From JAOUJD01 sp963811265 (GTDB lineage Bacteria; Pseudomonadota; Gammaproteobacteria; Burkholderiales; Burkholderiaceae_F), in NCBI GenBank assembly GCA_963811265.1, contig CAWEQS010000008.1:1-64000 (forward strand): a DNA stretch of 64,000 nucleotides. The letters are read 5' to 3'. A program made the position numbers and the translations under genes. The notes beneath the pieces are model-generated. The model saw nothing but the letters and a program-made list of their open reading frames with translations, was not told where the DNA came from and searched no databases. The stretch's first letter is position 1. The number at the start of each line of letters is the position of its first letter. This document shows positions 52,417-60,899 of the stretch, piece by piece.

Positions 52417-53451
52417 TCAGATTTCGCGGGTCCACAGGATGTTGACCGCAGCGGGCCCCTGGCCTGGCGCGCCGCGCTTGACCAGGGCTTCCATGCGAGT
52501 CACGGCTCGATCGAGCTTCACTTCCCCCCGGATGAAGAAGAAACGCGAGTTCGTCGAGAGTTCGGCATCGGTGACGGTGGAGCCCTTCGCTCCCAGCCTC
52601 GTTCGCACTTCACCGAGGCTGTTGAAGTACGAAATGCGCTCGCGTTCGGCAACCAGGGAGCGCGCTTCGGCCAGGGACAGGTCGGGCACCCGTGCCGCGA
52701 TCACTTCGGCAGACGCCGTGTTTACATTGACTGCGGTGCGTTCGTTCAGCACGACGATGTATGGCGCGAGTCGGTCAGCTGCTTCCGGGGCCACACCCTT
52801 GACCCCCCGGATGTCGCGCGGGAGCATCAGCGGCAACGGCGCGCGCTCGGCCTCGCCCGACGCATCGCCCGGCTTGTCGTCGGCAGAGGAAGGCGTTCCC
52901 TCGGACTCGAGCATGCGCTCCGCGATCAGGTCGGCCGTCTGCTCCGGCAGCTCAAGCAGCGAAGCAAGGCGTCGAAACGACGCCAGTTCCTTGTCGACGA
53001 TCTCGCCGTTGTTCACGAGGTTGTGCAGATTGAAGCGACCCTGGGCATCTTCCATCGAACCGGCGATGGTCGCCAACGATGCGATCGAGCCGGTCTCCCC
53101 GAGCTGGTCCAGGCGCGTCTCCGCGAGCGGTTGAGCCCAAGGTTCCGACAGCGCATCGTAGCTGGAACGGTTCGCGTCCTCGCGCAGGATGGCACGACCC
53201 CAGTCGAGAGCGCCTCGCAGCAATTGCCTGCTCTGCGACACCAGCTGCTGGTTCTCGATCGTCCTGAGCAGCACGAACTGACGATAGAAGAGGCCGGTGA
53301 CGATCAGGGTGGCGAGCGTGGCGACGAACAGCGCCATCAGGACGGCGGCGCCGTCCTGATGGCGTGCTGGCCCGTTGTGTGCCCCCTTCACGACGCTCCC
53401 TTCGCGAGGGAGGGAGACCGGATGAGCCGTCGTGCGAGCGACTCGCCTCAT
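52417..53451 (-). CDS. gspK: type II secretion minor pseudopilin GspK
   Basis: A 344-residue pseudopilin, the large tip subunit. The processing region is less standard (HQDGAAVLMALFVATLATLIVTGLFYRQ) with a Gly before the hydrophobic helix, as in other GspK. The alpha-domain carries the GRFNLHNLV motif and the helix-hairpin-helix-like SLAEARSLVAER. It ends GPAAVNILWTREI. The ATG overlaps the gspJ stop (ATGA). The N-terminal extension of about 35 residues is long, and a downstream GTG could also serve. Confidence 0.92.
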   Translation of the reverse strand: MRRVARTTAHPVSLPREGSVVKGAHNGPARHQDGAAVLMALFVATLATLIVTGLFYRQFVLLRTIENQQLVSQSRQLLRGALDWGRAILREDANRSSYDALSEPWAQPLAETRLDQLGETGSIASLATIAGSMEDAQGRFNLHNLVNNGEIVDKELASFRRLASLLELPEQTADLIAERMLESEGTPSSADDKPGDASGEAERAPLPLMLPRDIRGVKGVAPEAADRLAPYIVVLNERTAVNVNTASAEVIAARVPDLSLAEARSLVAERERISYFNSLGEVRTRLGAKGSTVTDAELSTNSRFFFIRGEVKLDRAVTRMEALVKRGAPGQGPAAVNILWTREI

Positions 53452-54065
53452 GCGCTCACCAGGAAGACCCGGCGGTAGGTCCGGCCGTCGGTCCGCGTGA
53501 GGGTGACTTCGATGCCTGGCGCCGGCTGGTTGCGTCCGGTGGGCGCGGGGACGCCAGCCGCCGCGGCGCCTTCGGTGTTCTCGCCCGGCGGAACCCAGCC
53601 GACCCCGGTCCGCCAGATCCGCACGTCCATCGACCTCACGTTGCCCATCAGCCGCGCGCTCTCGATCGCTTCGCTGTTCGAAGGCTGGAAGTACGGCAGT
53701 GGCGGCGTTGCCTGCCGCACCAGCGTGCCGTCGACGACCCGGTAGTACACCGTCTGCACTTCGGTCGCGCGGTCGGGCACGGCCGCGGCGACGCGCGCGA
53801 CTTCGATCATCATCGCTCCGTCCGCGGGCCGGACGTTGAGCGGCGAGGACGCCAGCCTGAGGAAGTCGGGATTCACAACTTGCGACAGGTCCCGCTCCAT
53901 CTGGCCGAACGCGACAAGCATCGCGCGCGTCTCGTCGACCTCGGGTTCGAGGCGCTCGCGGGTGGCGACCAGGCTGTCCAGCCCGCGCCAGGCGATCACC
54001 GACACAACGGACAGCACGCTGATGGCGACCAGCAGTTCGAGCAGCGTGAAGCCGCGGGTCTTCAT
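53448..54065 (-). CDS. gspJ: type II secretion minor pseudopilin GspJ
   Basis: A 205-residue minor pseudopilin with a canonical prepilin cleavage site: MKTRG|FTLLELLVAISVLSVVSVIAWRGLD. The globular part includes RDLSQVVNPDFLR and the GIEVTLTRTDGRTYRRVFLV end. GspJ, I and K form the tip complex of the pseudopilus. The start codon overlaps the gspI stop by four bases. Confidence 0.94.
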   Translation of the reverse strand: MKTRGFTLLELLVAISVLSVVSVIAWRGLDSLVATRERLEPEVDETRAMLVAFGQMERDLSQVVNPDFLRLASSPLNVRPADGAMMIEVARVAAAVPDRATEVQTVYYRVVDGTLVRQATPPLPYFQPSNSEAIESARLMGNVRSMDVRIWRTGVGWVPPGENTEGAAAAGVPAPTGRNQPAPGIEVTLTRTDGRTYRRVFLVSA

Positions 54066-54433
54066 TGGTTCGTGGGCAGCACGGTCATCAACTCGGCGAG
54101 TTGCTGCCGGTTGCCCGCCTCGTCGCTGCGAAAGACCCGAACTTCGACGCGGCGGAAGAAGGGATTGGGCGTCGGCTTGACCGCCTGTGCGCAGGTGAAC
54201 GCGATTCCGCCCTGGTCGCACGGCAGGATCTCTTCGCCGGGCTCGAGTTTCTCGCGCGCCAGGCGCAGTTCCAGCAGCCGGTTCTCCGCGGTCAGCAAGG
54301 CCAGCAGCTTGTCGCGGCTGTACTCGGCAGTGTTGGTGAGCGACATCGCCCCGCGCATTGAAGCCGCGAGGGCGACGCCGATGATGACCAGCGCAACCAG
54401 GACTTCGAGGAGGGTGAAGCCGCGGGCCTTCAC
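54062..54433 (-). CDS. gspI: type II secretion minor pseudopilin GspI
   Basis: A 123-residue pseudopilin: MKARG|FTLLEVLVALVIIGVALAASMRG, then a short globular domain with NRLLELRLAREKLEPGEE and FRRVEVRVFRS. Length and motif match GspI. Overlaps gspJ by four bases and lies three bases after gspH. Confidence 0.94.
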   Translation of the reverse strand: MKARGFTLLEVLVALVIIGVALAASMRGAMSLTNTAEYSRDKLLALLTAENRLLELRLAREKLEPGEEILPCDQGGIAFTCAQAVKPTPNPFFRRVEVRVFRSDEAGNRQQLAELMTVLPTNQ

Positions 54434-54436
54434 TCG

Positions 54437-54973
54437 CTACCTCACGAGCGAAGCGCGGCCGGCTTCATCGAAGTCGACCTGCACGGCGCCGTCCTCGTTG
54501 ACGAGTTCCAGCCGCCACCGCGGCTGGATCCATTCGCGCGCGACCGCGACCCTCACCGGCGGCGCGCCAGGCCCGAGCAGGACCTGTGCGGGCTGCGGGC
54601 CGCCGCCGTCGAGCACGGCGACCCGGCTCATCGGCTTCTCCCAGCGACGCTCGCGCAGCAGGTCGTCGGTGGTCAGGAGTTGCCGTTCGCCACCCACTTC
54701 GGTGATGAAGCGATAGCCGGACAGATCCGCCTCCCACGCGATGGGCTGCTGGCGGATGCGGGCCTCGTCGGCGGCGAGGCCCATCAACTGTCCCACGCGA
54801 AGCGCTTCGCGCTGCAGTTGCTGGCGCGGGTCCGGCGTGATGTTGATCGAAACGAGCGAAAGGAGGATCCCCGCCAGGACGATGACGACCAGCATCTCCA
54901 GCAAAGTGAATCCCGCGCAGCGCCGTGCGCCCGCGGGCCGGGGGAGTTGACCGGCGGCGACTACAGTGCCCAC
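54437..54973 (-). CDS. gspH: type II secretion minor pseudopilin GspH
   Basis: A 178-residue pseudopilin with a 20-residue leader and the cleavage motif RRCAG|FTLLEMLVVIVLAGILLSLVSI. The globular domain holds IRQQPIAWEADLSGYRFI and ends in a beta hairpin (WRLELVNEDGAVQVDFDEAGRASLVR). Overlaps the end of gspG by 13 bases. Confidence 0.93.
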   Translation of the reverse strand: MGTVVAAGQLPRPAGARRCAGFTLLEMLVVIVLAGILLSLVSINITPDPRQQLQREALRVGQLMGLAADEARIRQQPIAWEADLSGYRFITEVGGERQLLTTDDLLRERRWEKPMSRVAVLDGGGPQPAQVLLGPGAPPVRVAVAREWIQPRWRLELVNEDGAVQVDFDEAGRASLVR

Positions 54974-55440
54974 GACCCGATGTCGGCGTCCGGGCCTTCG
55001 CCGCCGTTGGTCTTGTCGCGGCCGAGCGAGAACACGTCGATCTCGCTGCGCATGCCGGGGCTCAGATACTTGTACGGCTCGCCCCAGGGGTCGGTCGGCA
55101 CGCTGGAACGCTCGATGTAGCCGCCCTGCTTCCAGTTGCTCGGCACCGGCTCGACCGTGGGCTTGGAGATCAGCGCCTGCAGTCCCTGTTCCGTCGTGGG
55201 ATACCGGCCGTTGTCGAGCCGATACAGCTTGAGCGCCTGCATCAGCGATGCGATGTCCTGCTTTGCCGCCGCGATCTTCGCGTCGTCGGTGCGGCCGACC
55301 ACGCGCGGAACGATGAGGGCGGCAAGGACGCCGAGGATCGTGATCACGACCATGATCTCGATCAGCGTGAATCCGCGCGCAAGACGCGAACGCATCGCGA
55401 CGATGGGGTGCGTGTAACGAAGGGAGTTCATCGAAGTCAT
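54961..55440 (-). CDS. gspG: type II secretion major pseudopilin GspG
   Basis: A 159-residue protein forming the shaft of the pseudopilus. The cleavage site RLARG|FTLIEIMVVITILGVLAALIVPRVVG, the KAAKQDI/LYRLDNGRYPTTEQGLQALI block and the calcium-site loop near DPWGEPYKYLSPG are all present. ATGs at 55440, 55431 and 55395 are possible starts. First gene of the leftward gsp operon. Confidence 0.96.
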   Translation of the reverse strand: MTSMNSLRYTHPIVAMRSRLARGFTLIEIMVVITILGVLAALIVPRVVGRTDDAKIAAAKQDIASLMQALKLYRLDNGRYPTTEQGLQALISKPTVEPVPSNWKQGGYIERSSVPTDPWGEPYKYLSPGMRSEIDVFSLGRDKTNGGEGPDADIGSWAL

Positions 55441-55668
55441 CTGACCGCTATCCGAAACGAAACGTATGAGAGCTTGAAGATGTGCGCCGAACGCGTTGAA
55501 CTTTCTTGATTTTCCGCCGCGCACACCGAGGGTGTGGGGGATATTATCAACGGCAGATGGCAGTCTTGCCTCATGGAAGCGGGATATTTGCGCTCGGCTA
55601 ATGGATGAGGATGAAACGGACGCGTCGGCGAATGGGCGCATGATGCGCGGCTCCCCGTTGGACACGAA

Positions 55669-56274
55669 ATGCTGAAAAAGTTTGCCGCCGCGGCGGTCCA
55701 TCTGGTCTTCTTCGCCTTGGTGATGGCGATCGCAGCCTACTGGGGCGTTCGCATCTTCACGCCGGCGCCGACGGCTGCGCCGCCGCCGATTGCCCCCCCG
55801 CCGCTGCGCGACCCGGACCCGGTGGCCGTGGCGCGCATGTTCGGGAAGGTGGAGCGGGTCCAGGCGGCGACTTCGAACATCCAGGCCATTGGAGCGTACT
55901 CGGCGGGCAAGGACTCCAGCGCCGTGCTGTCGGTCGACGGCCGGCCGGCGCGCGTGTTCCTGCTGGGGCAGGAAGTCGCGCCCGGCCTGAAGCTGGCCGA
56001 GGTTGGGCCGGAGACGGTCGTGCTCGAGTCCGGTGGCGCGCGCCAGGAGCTCCGCCTGCCCCCGCGTGCCATGGCAGCGTTCGGGGGTGCTCCGCCCCCG
56101 CCCAATTTCACTCTCCAGGGCAACATGCTCACGGCCCCCAGCGCCGGCGCGCCGCCAGGCGGGCGTCCGGCCGGTGGCGCACCGGGGCAGTTGCCGCAGC
56201 CGCCACAACCCCAGCCTCCTCAGCCGGCAACGCCGGCTGCGCCTCCCGGCGCGCCGCCAGCGCAGACTCAGTAG
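55669..56274 (+). CDS. gspC: type II secretion protein GspC
   Basis: A 201-residue inner-membrane protein. One N-terminal helix (FAAAAVHLVFFALVMAIAAYWGVRIF) is followed by a Pro-rich linker. A homology-region domain comes next (DPVAVARMFGKVERVQAATSNIQAIGAYSAGKDSSAVLSVDGRPARVFLLGQEVAPGLKLAEVGPETVVLES). The end is Pro/Gly/Gln-rich and has no PDZ domain. GspC couples the platform to the secretin N0 domain. It is divergent from gspG; the 228-bp gap (55441-55668) should hold both promoters, and ATATTATC near 55551 is the AT-richest spot, though I cannot place a convincing -35. Confidence 0.9.
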   Translation: MLKKFAAAAVHLVFFALVMAIAAYWGVRIFTPAPTAAPPPIAPPPLRDPDPVAVARMFGKVERVQAATSNIQAIGAYSAGKDSSAVLSVDGRPARVFLLGQEVAPGLKLAEVGPETVVLESGGARQELRLPPRAMAAFGGAPPPPNFTLQGNMLTAPSAGAPPGGRPAGGAPGQLPQPPQPQPPQPATPAAPPGAPPAQTQ

Positions 56275-56367
56275 CGAGCTGTTGCAGCGGTAAGCAAAGG
56301 TAACGTCTGTCGACATCCGCCGGCCAGCGGCGTTGAATGAGCATCACCCCAAGCAGGAGATGCTCGA

Positions 56368-57252
56368 ATGAAACGCTCGCTGATCGCTGTCGCGGCTGCA
56401 GTCTCGCTGACTGCCTTGTCCGCTGTTGCTCAACAAACACCACCCGCCCAAACAGGCCCGGGCATGGGCCAGGGTATGGGGCCGGGCATGGGCCAGGGTA
56501 TGGGCCCGGGCATGGGCCAGGGAACGGGCCCGATGCAAGGCCCGATGGCAGGATCCATGCACGGCGGAATGCACGGGCATGGCGGCTGGATGAGGGGGCA
56601 GGGATTCGCCCAGCTCGACACCGACAAGGACGGCAAGATTTCGAAAGAAGAGATGGCGGCCCAGTTCGACCGGCTCGACACCAACAAGGACGGCTTCCTG
56701 TCGCGCGAGGAGTTGATCGCCGCGCGTGGGCAGTTCGCCCGCCAGCACTCGCGGCTGGACGTCAACGGCGACGGGCTCGTCTCCCGCGAGGAGGCGAAGG
56801 GTTCGCCGCAGCTGTCGCAGAACTTCGACGCGGTCGACAGCAACAAGGACGGCCAGTTGTCTCGCGACGAGATCCACGCCTATCGGGTGGCGCACGGCGG
56901 CGAAGGATTCGCGCGTCTTGACGCCAACAAGGACGGTGTTGTCAGCCGGGACGAAGCGAAGTCCGCGCCGCGCCTGGCGTCGAACTTCGACACACTCGAT
57001 TCGAACAAGGACGGGCAGTTGTCGCGCGACGAACTACGCAGCGCGTGGGCGGGGCAACGCCATCACCACGGGCCGCGCATCGACACCAACGGAGACGGGC
57101 AGATCTCGCGGGACGAAGCGAAAGCAGCGCCGAGGCTGTCGCAGAACTTCGACGCGATCGATGCGAACAAGGACGGCTCCTTGTCCCGCGACGAGCTGCA
57201 CGCGTGGCACCGTGCCCAGAGCCCGACCGCGACCGCGCCGGTCAAGCCCTGA
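56368..57252 (+). CDS. exported EF-hand protein with eight calcium loops
   Basis: A 294-residue protein: signal peptide ending AVAQ, then a Gly/Met/Gln-rich repeat (GMGQGMGP, residues about 31-55), a His/Gly/Met patch (MHGGMHGHGGWM), and a C-terminal two-thirds made of EF-hand loops. Loops of the form DxNKDGxxSRDE begin at D84, D104, D131, D157, D185, D211, D239 and D265, all with the +1, +3, +5 and +12 acidic or polar ligands. Bacterial EF-hand proteins are usually exported calcium binders. It starts 93 bp after gspC on the same strand and ends at a terminator, so co-transcription with gspC is possible. Confidence 0.88.
   Translation: MKRSLIAVAAAVSLTALSAVAQQTPPAQTGPGMGQGMGPGMGQGMGPGMGQGTGPMQGPMAGSMHGGMHGHGGWMRGQGFAQLDTDKDGKISKEEMAAQFDRLDTNKDGFLSREELIAARGQFARQHSRLDVNGDGLVSREEAKGSPQLSQNFDAVDSNKDGQLSRDEIHAYRVAHGGEGFARLDANKDGVVSRDEAKSAPRLASNFDTLDSNKDGQLSRDELRSAWAGQRHHHGPRIDTNGDGQISRDEAKAAPRLSQNFDAIDANKDGSLSRDELHAWHRAQSPTATAPVKP
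56461..56532 (+). repeat. 24-bp tandem repeat, three copies
   Basis: Three in-frame 24-bp units (56461-56484, 56485-56508, 56509-56532) encode GMGQGMGP, GMGQGMGP and GMGQGTGP. The first two units differ at one base; the third has three further changes. In-frame repeats of this sort may vary in number between strains by slippage. Confidence 0.85.
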
Positions 57253-57269
57253 TCACGTTTGTTGAACCG

Positions 57270-57302
57270 AAGCCCGCCGACCCGCGCGCCGGCGGGCTTT
57301 GC
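57270..57302 (+). terminator. rho-independent terminator after the EF-hand gene
   Basis: A 10-bp stem AAGCCCGCCG (57270-57279) with CGGCGGGCTT (57290-57299) and a 10-base loop, followed by a short T stretch. It lies 18 bases after the stop. On the minus strand it lies just past hppD and may serve there too. Confidence 0.7.
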
Positions 57303-57323
57303 GCATTGGGTGCATGGACCGTC

Positions 57324-58490
57324 TCAGGCGGGCGCCTTCGCGTCGCCCGGCTTCAACACTCCGCGCCGGATCTGGTCGAGCTCGATCGACTCGAACAGCG
57401 CGCGGAAGTTGCCTTCGCCGAAACCTTCGTCGCCTTTGCGCTGGATGATCTCGAAGAAGATCGGTCCGATCACCGTCTGCGTGAAGATCTGCAGCAGCAG
57501 TTCCGGGCTTCGGCCGGAGCCACTCGCGTGTGGCTCGCCTGCGGCTCGGGGAGCTCCCTCGTCGGTCGTGCCGTCGATCAGGATGCGCAGTTCGCGCAAT
57601 GCGTCCAGGCTCTCGCCGTGCGCGGGCAATCGCTTGTCGATCAGGTCGTAGTACGCGTCGATGGTGTCCTGGAATGCGACGCCCTGGGACTTCATTGCGC
57701 GCACGGTTCCGTAGATGTCGTCGGTCGCCAGTGCGACATGCTGGATTCCTTCCCCGTGATACAGGTCGAGGTACTCGGCGATCTGGCTCTTGTCGTCTGA
57801 ACTCTCGTTGATCGGGATGCGGATCCTGCCGCATGGGCTTGTCATCGCCTTGCTCTTGAGGCCGGTGAGCTTGCCTTCGATGTCGAAGTAGCGGACCTCC
57901 CGGAAGTTGAAGAGCCGCTCGTAGAACTCGGCCCACTCGCGCATGCGGCCGCGGTGCACGTTGTGCGTCAGGTGGTCGATCGCAGTCAGGCCGCATCCGG
58001 CGGGCGAAACTTCCGCTCCAGCCACGGGCTCGAAGTCGACGTCATAGATACTGATGTCGCCGATGCCGCCCGGCGTCACGCCGTTCTTCCCGCGCCACCG
58101 GTCGACGAAGTAGATCAGCGAGTCGCCGATGCCCTTGATCGCCGGAATGTTCAGTTCCATCGGCCCTGATTTCGAGTCGAATCCCCACGCGCCAAGATCC
58201 AGAGCCCTCCGGTAGGCGAGCGCCGCGTCCTGCACCCGGAACGCAATCGCGCAGATCGACGGTCCATGCAACCGTGCGAAGCGCTGCGCAAAGGAATCCG
58301 GCTCCGCGTTGATGATGAAGTTGACGCCGCCCTGCCTGTACAGCGTCACGTCCTTGTGGCGATGGCGGGCGATGGCAACGAATCCCATGCTCTCGAACAG
58401 GCGTCCGAGCGCGACGGGATCGGGTGCGGCGTATTCGATGAACTCGAAGCCGTCCGTTCCCATCGGGTTTTCCCACGGCGTGAACTTCAT
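57324..58490 (-). CDS. hppD: 4-hydroxyphenylpyruvate dioxygenase
   Basis: A 388-residue iron(II) dioxygenase converting 4-hydroxyphenylpyruvate to homogentisate in tyrosine breakdown. The iron ligands are H173 (IDHLTHNV), H251 (GIQHVALAT) and E347 (GPIFFEIIQRKG). The terminal block GFGEGNFRALFESIELDQIRRGVL is standard. The start MKFTPWENPMGTDGFEFIEYA matches the family. Between residues about 310 and 330 there is an extra Gly/Ala/Ser-rich insert of about 15 residues (around AAGEPHASGSGRSPE), where relatives are shorter. Confidence 0.96.
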   Translation of the reverse strand: MKFTPWENPMGTDGFEFIEYAAPDPVALGRLFESMGFVAIARHRHKDVTLYRQGGVNFIINAEPDSFAQRFARLHGPSICAIAFRVQDAALAYRRALDLGAWGFDSKSGPMELNIPAIKGIGDSLIYFVDRWRGKNGVTPGGIGDISIYDVDFEPVAGAEVSPAGCGLTAIDHLTHNVHRGRMREWAEFYERLFNFREVRYFDIEGKLTGLKSKAMTSPCGRIRIPINESSDDKSQIAEYLDLYHGEGIQHVALATDDIYGTVRAMKSQGVAFQDTIDAYYDLIDKRLPAHGESLDALRELRILIDGTTDEGAPRAAGEPHASGSGRSPELLLQIFTQTVIGPIFFEIIQRKGDEGFGEGNFRALFESIELDQIRRGVLKPGDAKAPA

Positions 58491-58753
58491 TGCGGTCGGC
58501 TCCTGGCGTCACATCGATCGGAAAAGGGGCGAAGTATCCGGAACCGACACGACACCCGATTGCGAAATCGGCTCACCGAGCCTGCGTCGGCGCAATATCA
58601 TGCTTTATCCGGCCGAAATTGAGACTCGAGAAGCGCGGGAAGATGCCGATGGAGGATTTCGGGGCCCAGGGTACAAGGTTGGCCCGAGGTCGCTGCCCCT
58701 GAACGTGGTCCGTGCGGCTTGAGGATTGGACGAAACACCCCCAACTTCTGCTT

Positions 58754-59128
58754 ATGACTAGAAAGCCTGGTCCCCCGAGCAACGGCGAGCGCATCTGGCG
58801 CGGGGCGATGTTCATCCTGAGCGCGGCCATGACCGCGTCGGCCCTCGTGGACTTCGAGGCCGGCCGGATGGGAAACGGGCTGGGCGACCTGGGTGCTTCT
58901 ATCCTGATGCTGTCGATGATGGTTCAGTTCCCGTTTCTCCGGGCCGTCATCAAGGTCAGCGCGGAGCAGGACAAGGCCTCGCCAGAGCGGGTGCTCAAGC
59001 AGCGCGAGGAATTGATGAAGCAGGCCGAGCAGGTGCGCTCGGCCAACCCGTGGGCCGACTACGCCGGGCGAGCCGGCTGGGCGCTGCTGGCGATCTCACT
59101 GATCCTTCGCATCGGCGGCGTCGCCTGA
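58754..59128 (+). CDS. small membrane protein, function unknown
   Basis: A protein of about 124 residues from ATG 58754. Hydrophobic segments are RGAMFILSAAMTASALVDF, LGASILMLSMMVQFPFLRAVI and AGWALLAISLILRIGG. A charged coiled stretch (KVSAEQDKASPERVLKQREELMKQAEQV) lies between the second and third. An upstream GTG in frame (58712) is possible. I do not recognise the family. The 263 bp upstream (58491-58753) contain no gene I can support. Confidence 0.55.
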   Translation: MTRKPGPPSNGERIWRGAMFILSAAMTASALVDFEAGRMGNGLGDLGASILMLSMMVQFPFLRAVIKVSAEQDKASPERVLKQREELMKQAEQVRSANPWADYAGRAGWALLAISLILRIGGVA

Positions 59129-59294
59129 CCCCTTCGGCTGGACCGGACGGCCTGTCTCCTGCCGTCCAGCGTGGATTTCCGCGCTCCAGGGCATCCATCC
59201 TGCAGGCTGTCGCACCCCGCTACTGAAGGGTGCGCGCTTCCACGTAGAGTTCGAACGTGCGCAGGCTGCATGCTGCGGTCACTTCAGGACGATC

Positions 59295-59933
59295 ATGACA
59301 ACCGATACGCCGGGCCCGCAGGGACCGGCACCCTCCAACGGGCAACCGCCGCAGGAGTCCACCGCGCGCCGCGTCTTCGCGGATGCCAGGGCGGGCGCGG
59401 CCGAGGCGGCGCGGGTGTCGGCGCCTGTCATCAGGAGCGTCGCGTCCCGACTCGGGGACTGGTTGGCGTCCGTCGGCTGGGGCAAGTTCTTCCTCGTCGC
59501 GGTGCTGCTCCTGATCCTGGGCGGGATCGCCACCAGCATCTTCTCCGATGAAGAGCGGGGGATCGTCGTTCGGTCGGCGGATCGTGTGAACGTCGACATT
59601 CGCGTCAGCGAGGACGGTGTCCGCATCGCCGCCCCCGAAGCGCCCGGTTCGGTCCCGGCCCCGCCTGCGCCGCCTCCACCACCGGGCCGCGCGGTCGTGC
59701 CGGAGCAGGGTCCGGCGAAGGGGCCCGAAAGAGGATCTGAGAAGCCGGCAGAGAAGGGGCCGGAGAACGCCCGGCCGTCGGGGGGGATGTCCATCACCGA
59801 GAAGGGCATCCGCATCTTCGCCGACAAGGAAGGCAAGAAGGTTGCGGTGATCGTCGACGACAAGGGCGTGCGGGTGGAACGGGTGCCGGATAGCGCCGTC
59901 CCGGCCCCGGCGCCGGCGCCGGCGATGTCGTGA
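59295..59933 (+). CDS. membrane-anchored accessory protein of the two-component locus, function unknown
   Basis: A 212-residue protein with a cytoplasmic N-terminus and one membrane helix (WGKFFLVAVLLLILGGIATSIF, residues about 62-83). A small beta-like segment follows (VVRSADRVNVDIRVSEDGVRIAAP), then a Pro/Glu/Lys-rich linker. A second segment of similar style comes next (MSITEKGIRIFADKEGKKVAVIVDDKGVRVERVP). The stop overlaps the GTG of the histidine kinase, so the two are made together. It may supply the missing sensing part of the kinase. Confidence 0.65.
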   Translation: MTTDTPGPQGPAPSNGQPPQESTARRVFADARAGAAEAARVSAPVIRSVASRLGDWLASVGWGKFFLVAVLLLILGGIATSIFSDEERGIVVRSADRVNVDIRVSEDGVRIAAPEAPGSVPAPPAPPPPPGRAVVPEQGPAKGPERGSEKPAEKGPENARPSGGMSITEKGIRIFADKEGKKVAVIVDDKGVRVERVPDSAVPAPAPAPAMS

Positions 59934-60874
59934 TCGAAGGCGATGGCAAGACGATCCGCATTCCGCGGGAGGTCGCCCAGGACCCCGAGAAATTCGCCGA
60001 AGCGCTCGACCACGCGCGCGACCAGATCGAGGCGATCGTGCAGGACCAGATCACCAAACAGGTGACGCGCGAAATGCGGCGCTACCGGGCGAAGGGCGGG
60101 GCCGACTGGCTCATGGGATTCGTGACCCTGCTGATCGTCACCGGCATCATCGTGAAGGTCGTGCTCGGCGGGAAGAAGAAGGCCGAGACGCGCGCCAAGG
60201 TGGCGACCGCCACCGCGGCCGAAGAGAGCCTGAAGCGGCAACTCGTCGAGGCGCAACTGAAGATGATGCAGGCGCAGGTCGAGCCGCACTTCCTCTTCAA
60301 CACGCTGGCGTCCGTCGACTACCTGATCGAGACGGATCCCAGGACCGCGTCCAAGATGCAGAAGAACCTGATCCAGTACCTGCGGGCGGCGCTGCCCCAG
60401 ATGCGCGAGGGATCGACGACGCTGGGCAAGGAAGTCCAGCTGTGCCGCGCGTTCCTCGAGATCCTGAAGTTCCGGATGGAAGACCGCCTGCAGTACACGG
60501 TCATCGTGCCCCAGGGCCTGCAGTCGGCGCAGTTCCCGCCGATGATGCTGCAGTCGCTCGTCGAAAACTCGATCAAGCACGGCCTCGAGCCAAAGCCCGA
60601 AGGCGGATCCTTGACGATTTCCGCGGACATCGCCAACGGCAGGCTGCGCGTGACGGTGGCCGATACCGGGTTGGGATTCGCAGTTGCGGACCAGCCTGGG
60701 ACGGGCGTGGGCCTCGCCAACGTGCGGGAGCGACTCGCGGCGCTCTACGGAGGCGCGGCGCGCCTCAGCATCGAAGCCAACTCGCCGACCGGCACGATCG
60801 TGACCATCGAGGTTCCCTATTCGTTCGAAGCCGATGAGCCGTCGTTCAACCAAGGAGCCCCGCGGCCTGCCTGA
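59930..60874 (+). CDS. LytS/YehU-type sensor histidine kinase
   Basis: A 314-residue kinase. A short cytoplasmic N-terminus is followed by one membrane helix (about 59-79), a coiled coil, and a His_kinase domain with the phospho-acceptor H120 in QAQVEPHFLFNTLAS. The N box is MMLQSLVENSIKHG and the G box is VADTGLGFAVADQPGTGVGLANVRERL. It has no extracytoplasmic sensing domain of its own. The start is GTG overlapping the previous stop. The response regulator follows 25 bp later. Confidence 0.92.
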   Translation: MIEGDGKTIRIPREVAQDPEKFAEALDHARDQIEAIVQDQITKQVTREMRRYRAKGGADWLMGFVTLLIVTGIIVKVVLGGKKKAETRAKVATATAAEESLKRQLVEAQLKMMQAQVEPHFLFNTLASVDYLIETDPRTASKMQKNLIQYLRAALPQMREGSTTLGKEVQLCRAFLEILKFRMEDRLQYTVIVPQGLQSAQFPPMMLQSLVENSIKHGLEPKPEGGSLTISADIANGRLRVTVADTGLGFAVADQPGTGVGLANVRERLAALYGGAARLSIEANSPTGTIVTIEVPYSFEADEPSFNQGAPRPA

Positions 60875-60899
60875 CGAGGGCAGCCGATAGAATTGCGCG

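Noticed and set aside
56461..56532. Short direct repeats considered as a CRISPR array
   Set aside because: Units are contiguous with no spacers and are in frame within the EF-hand protein gene.
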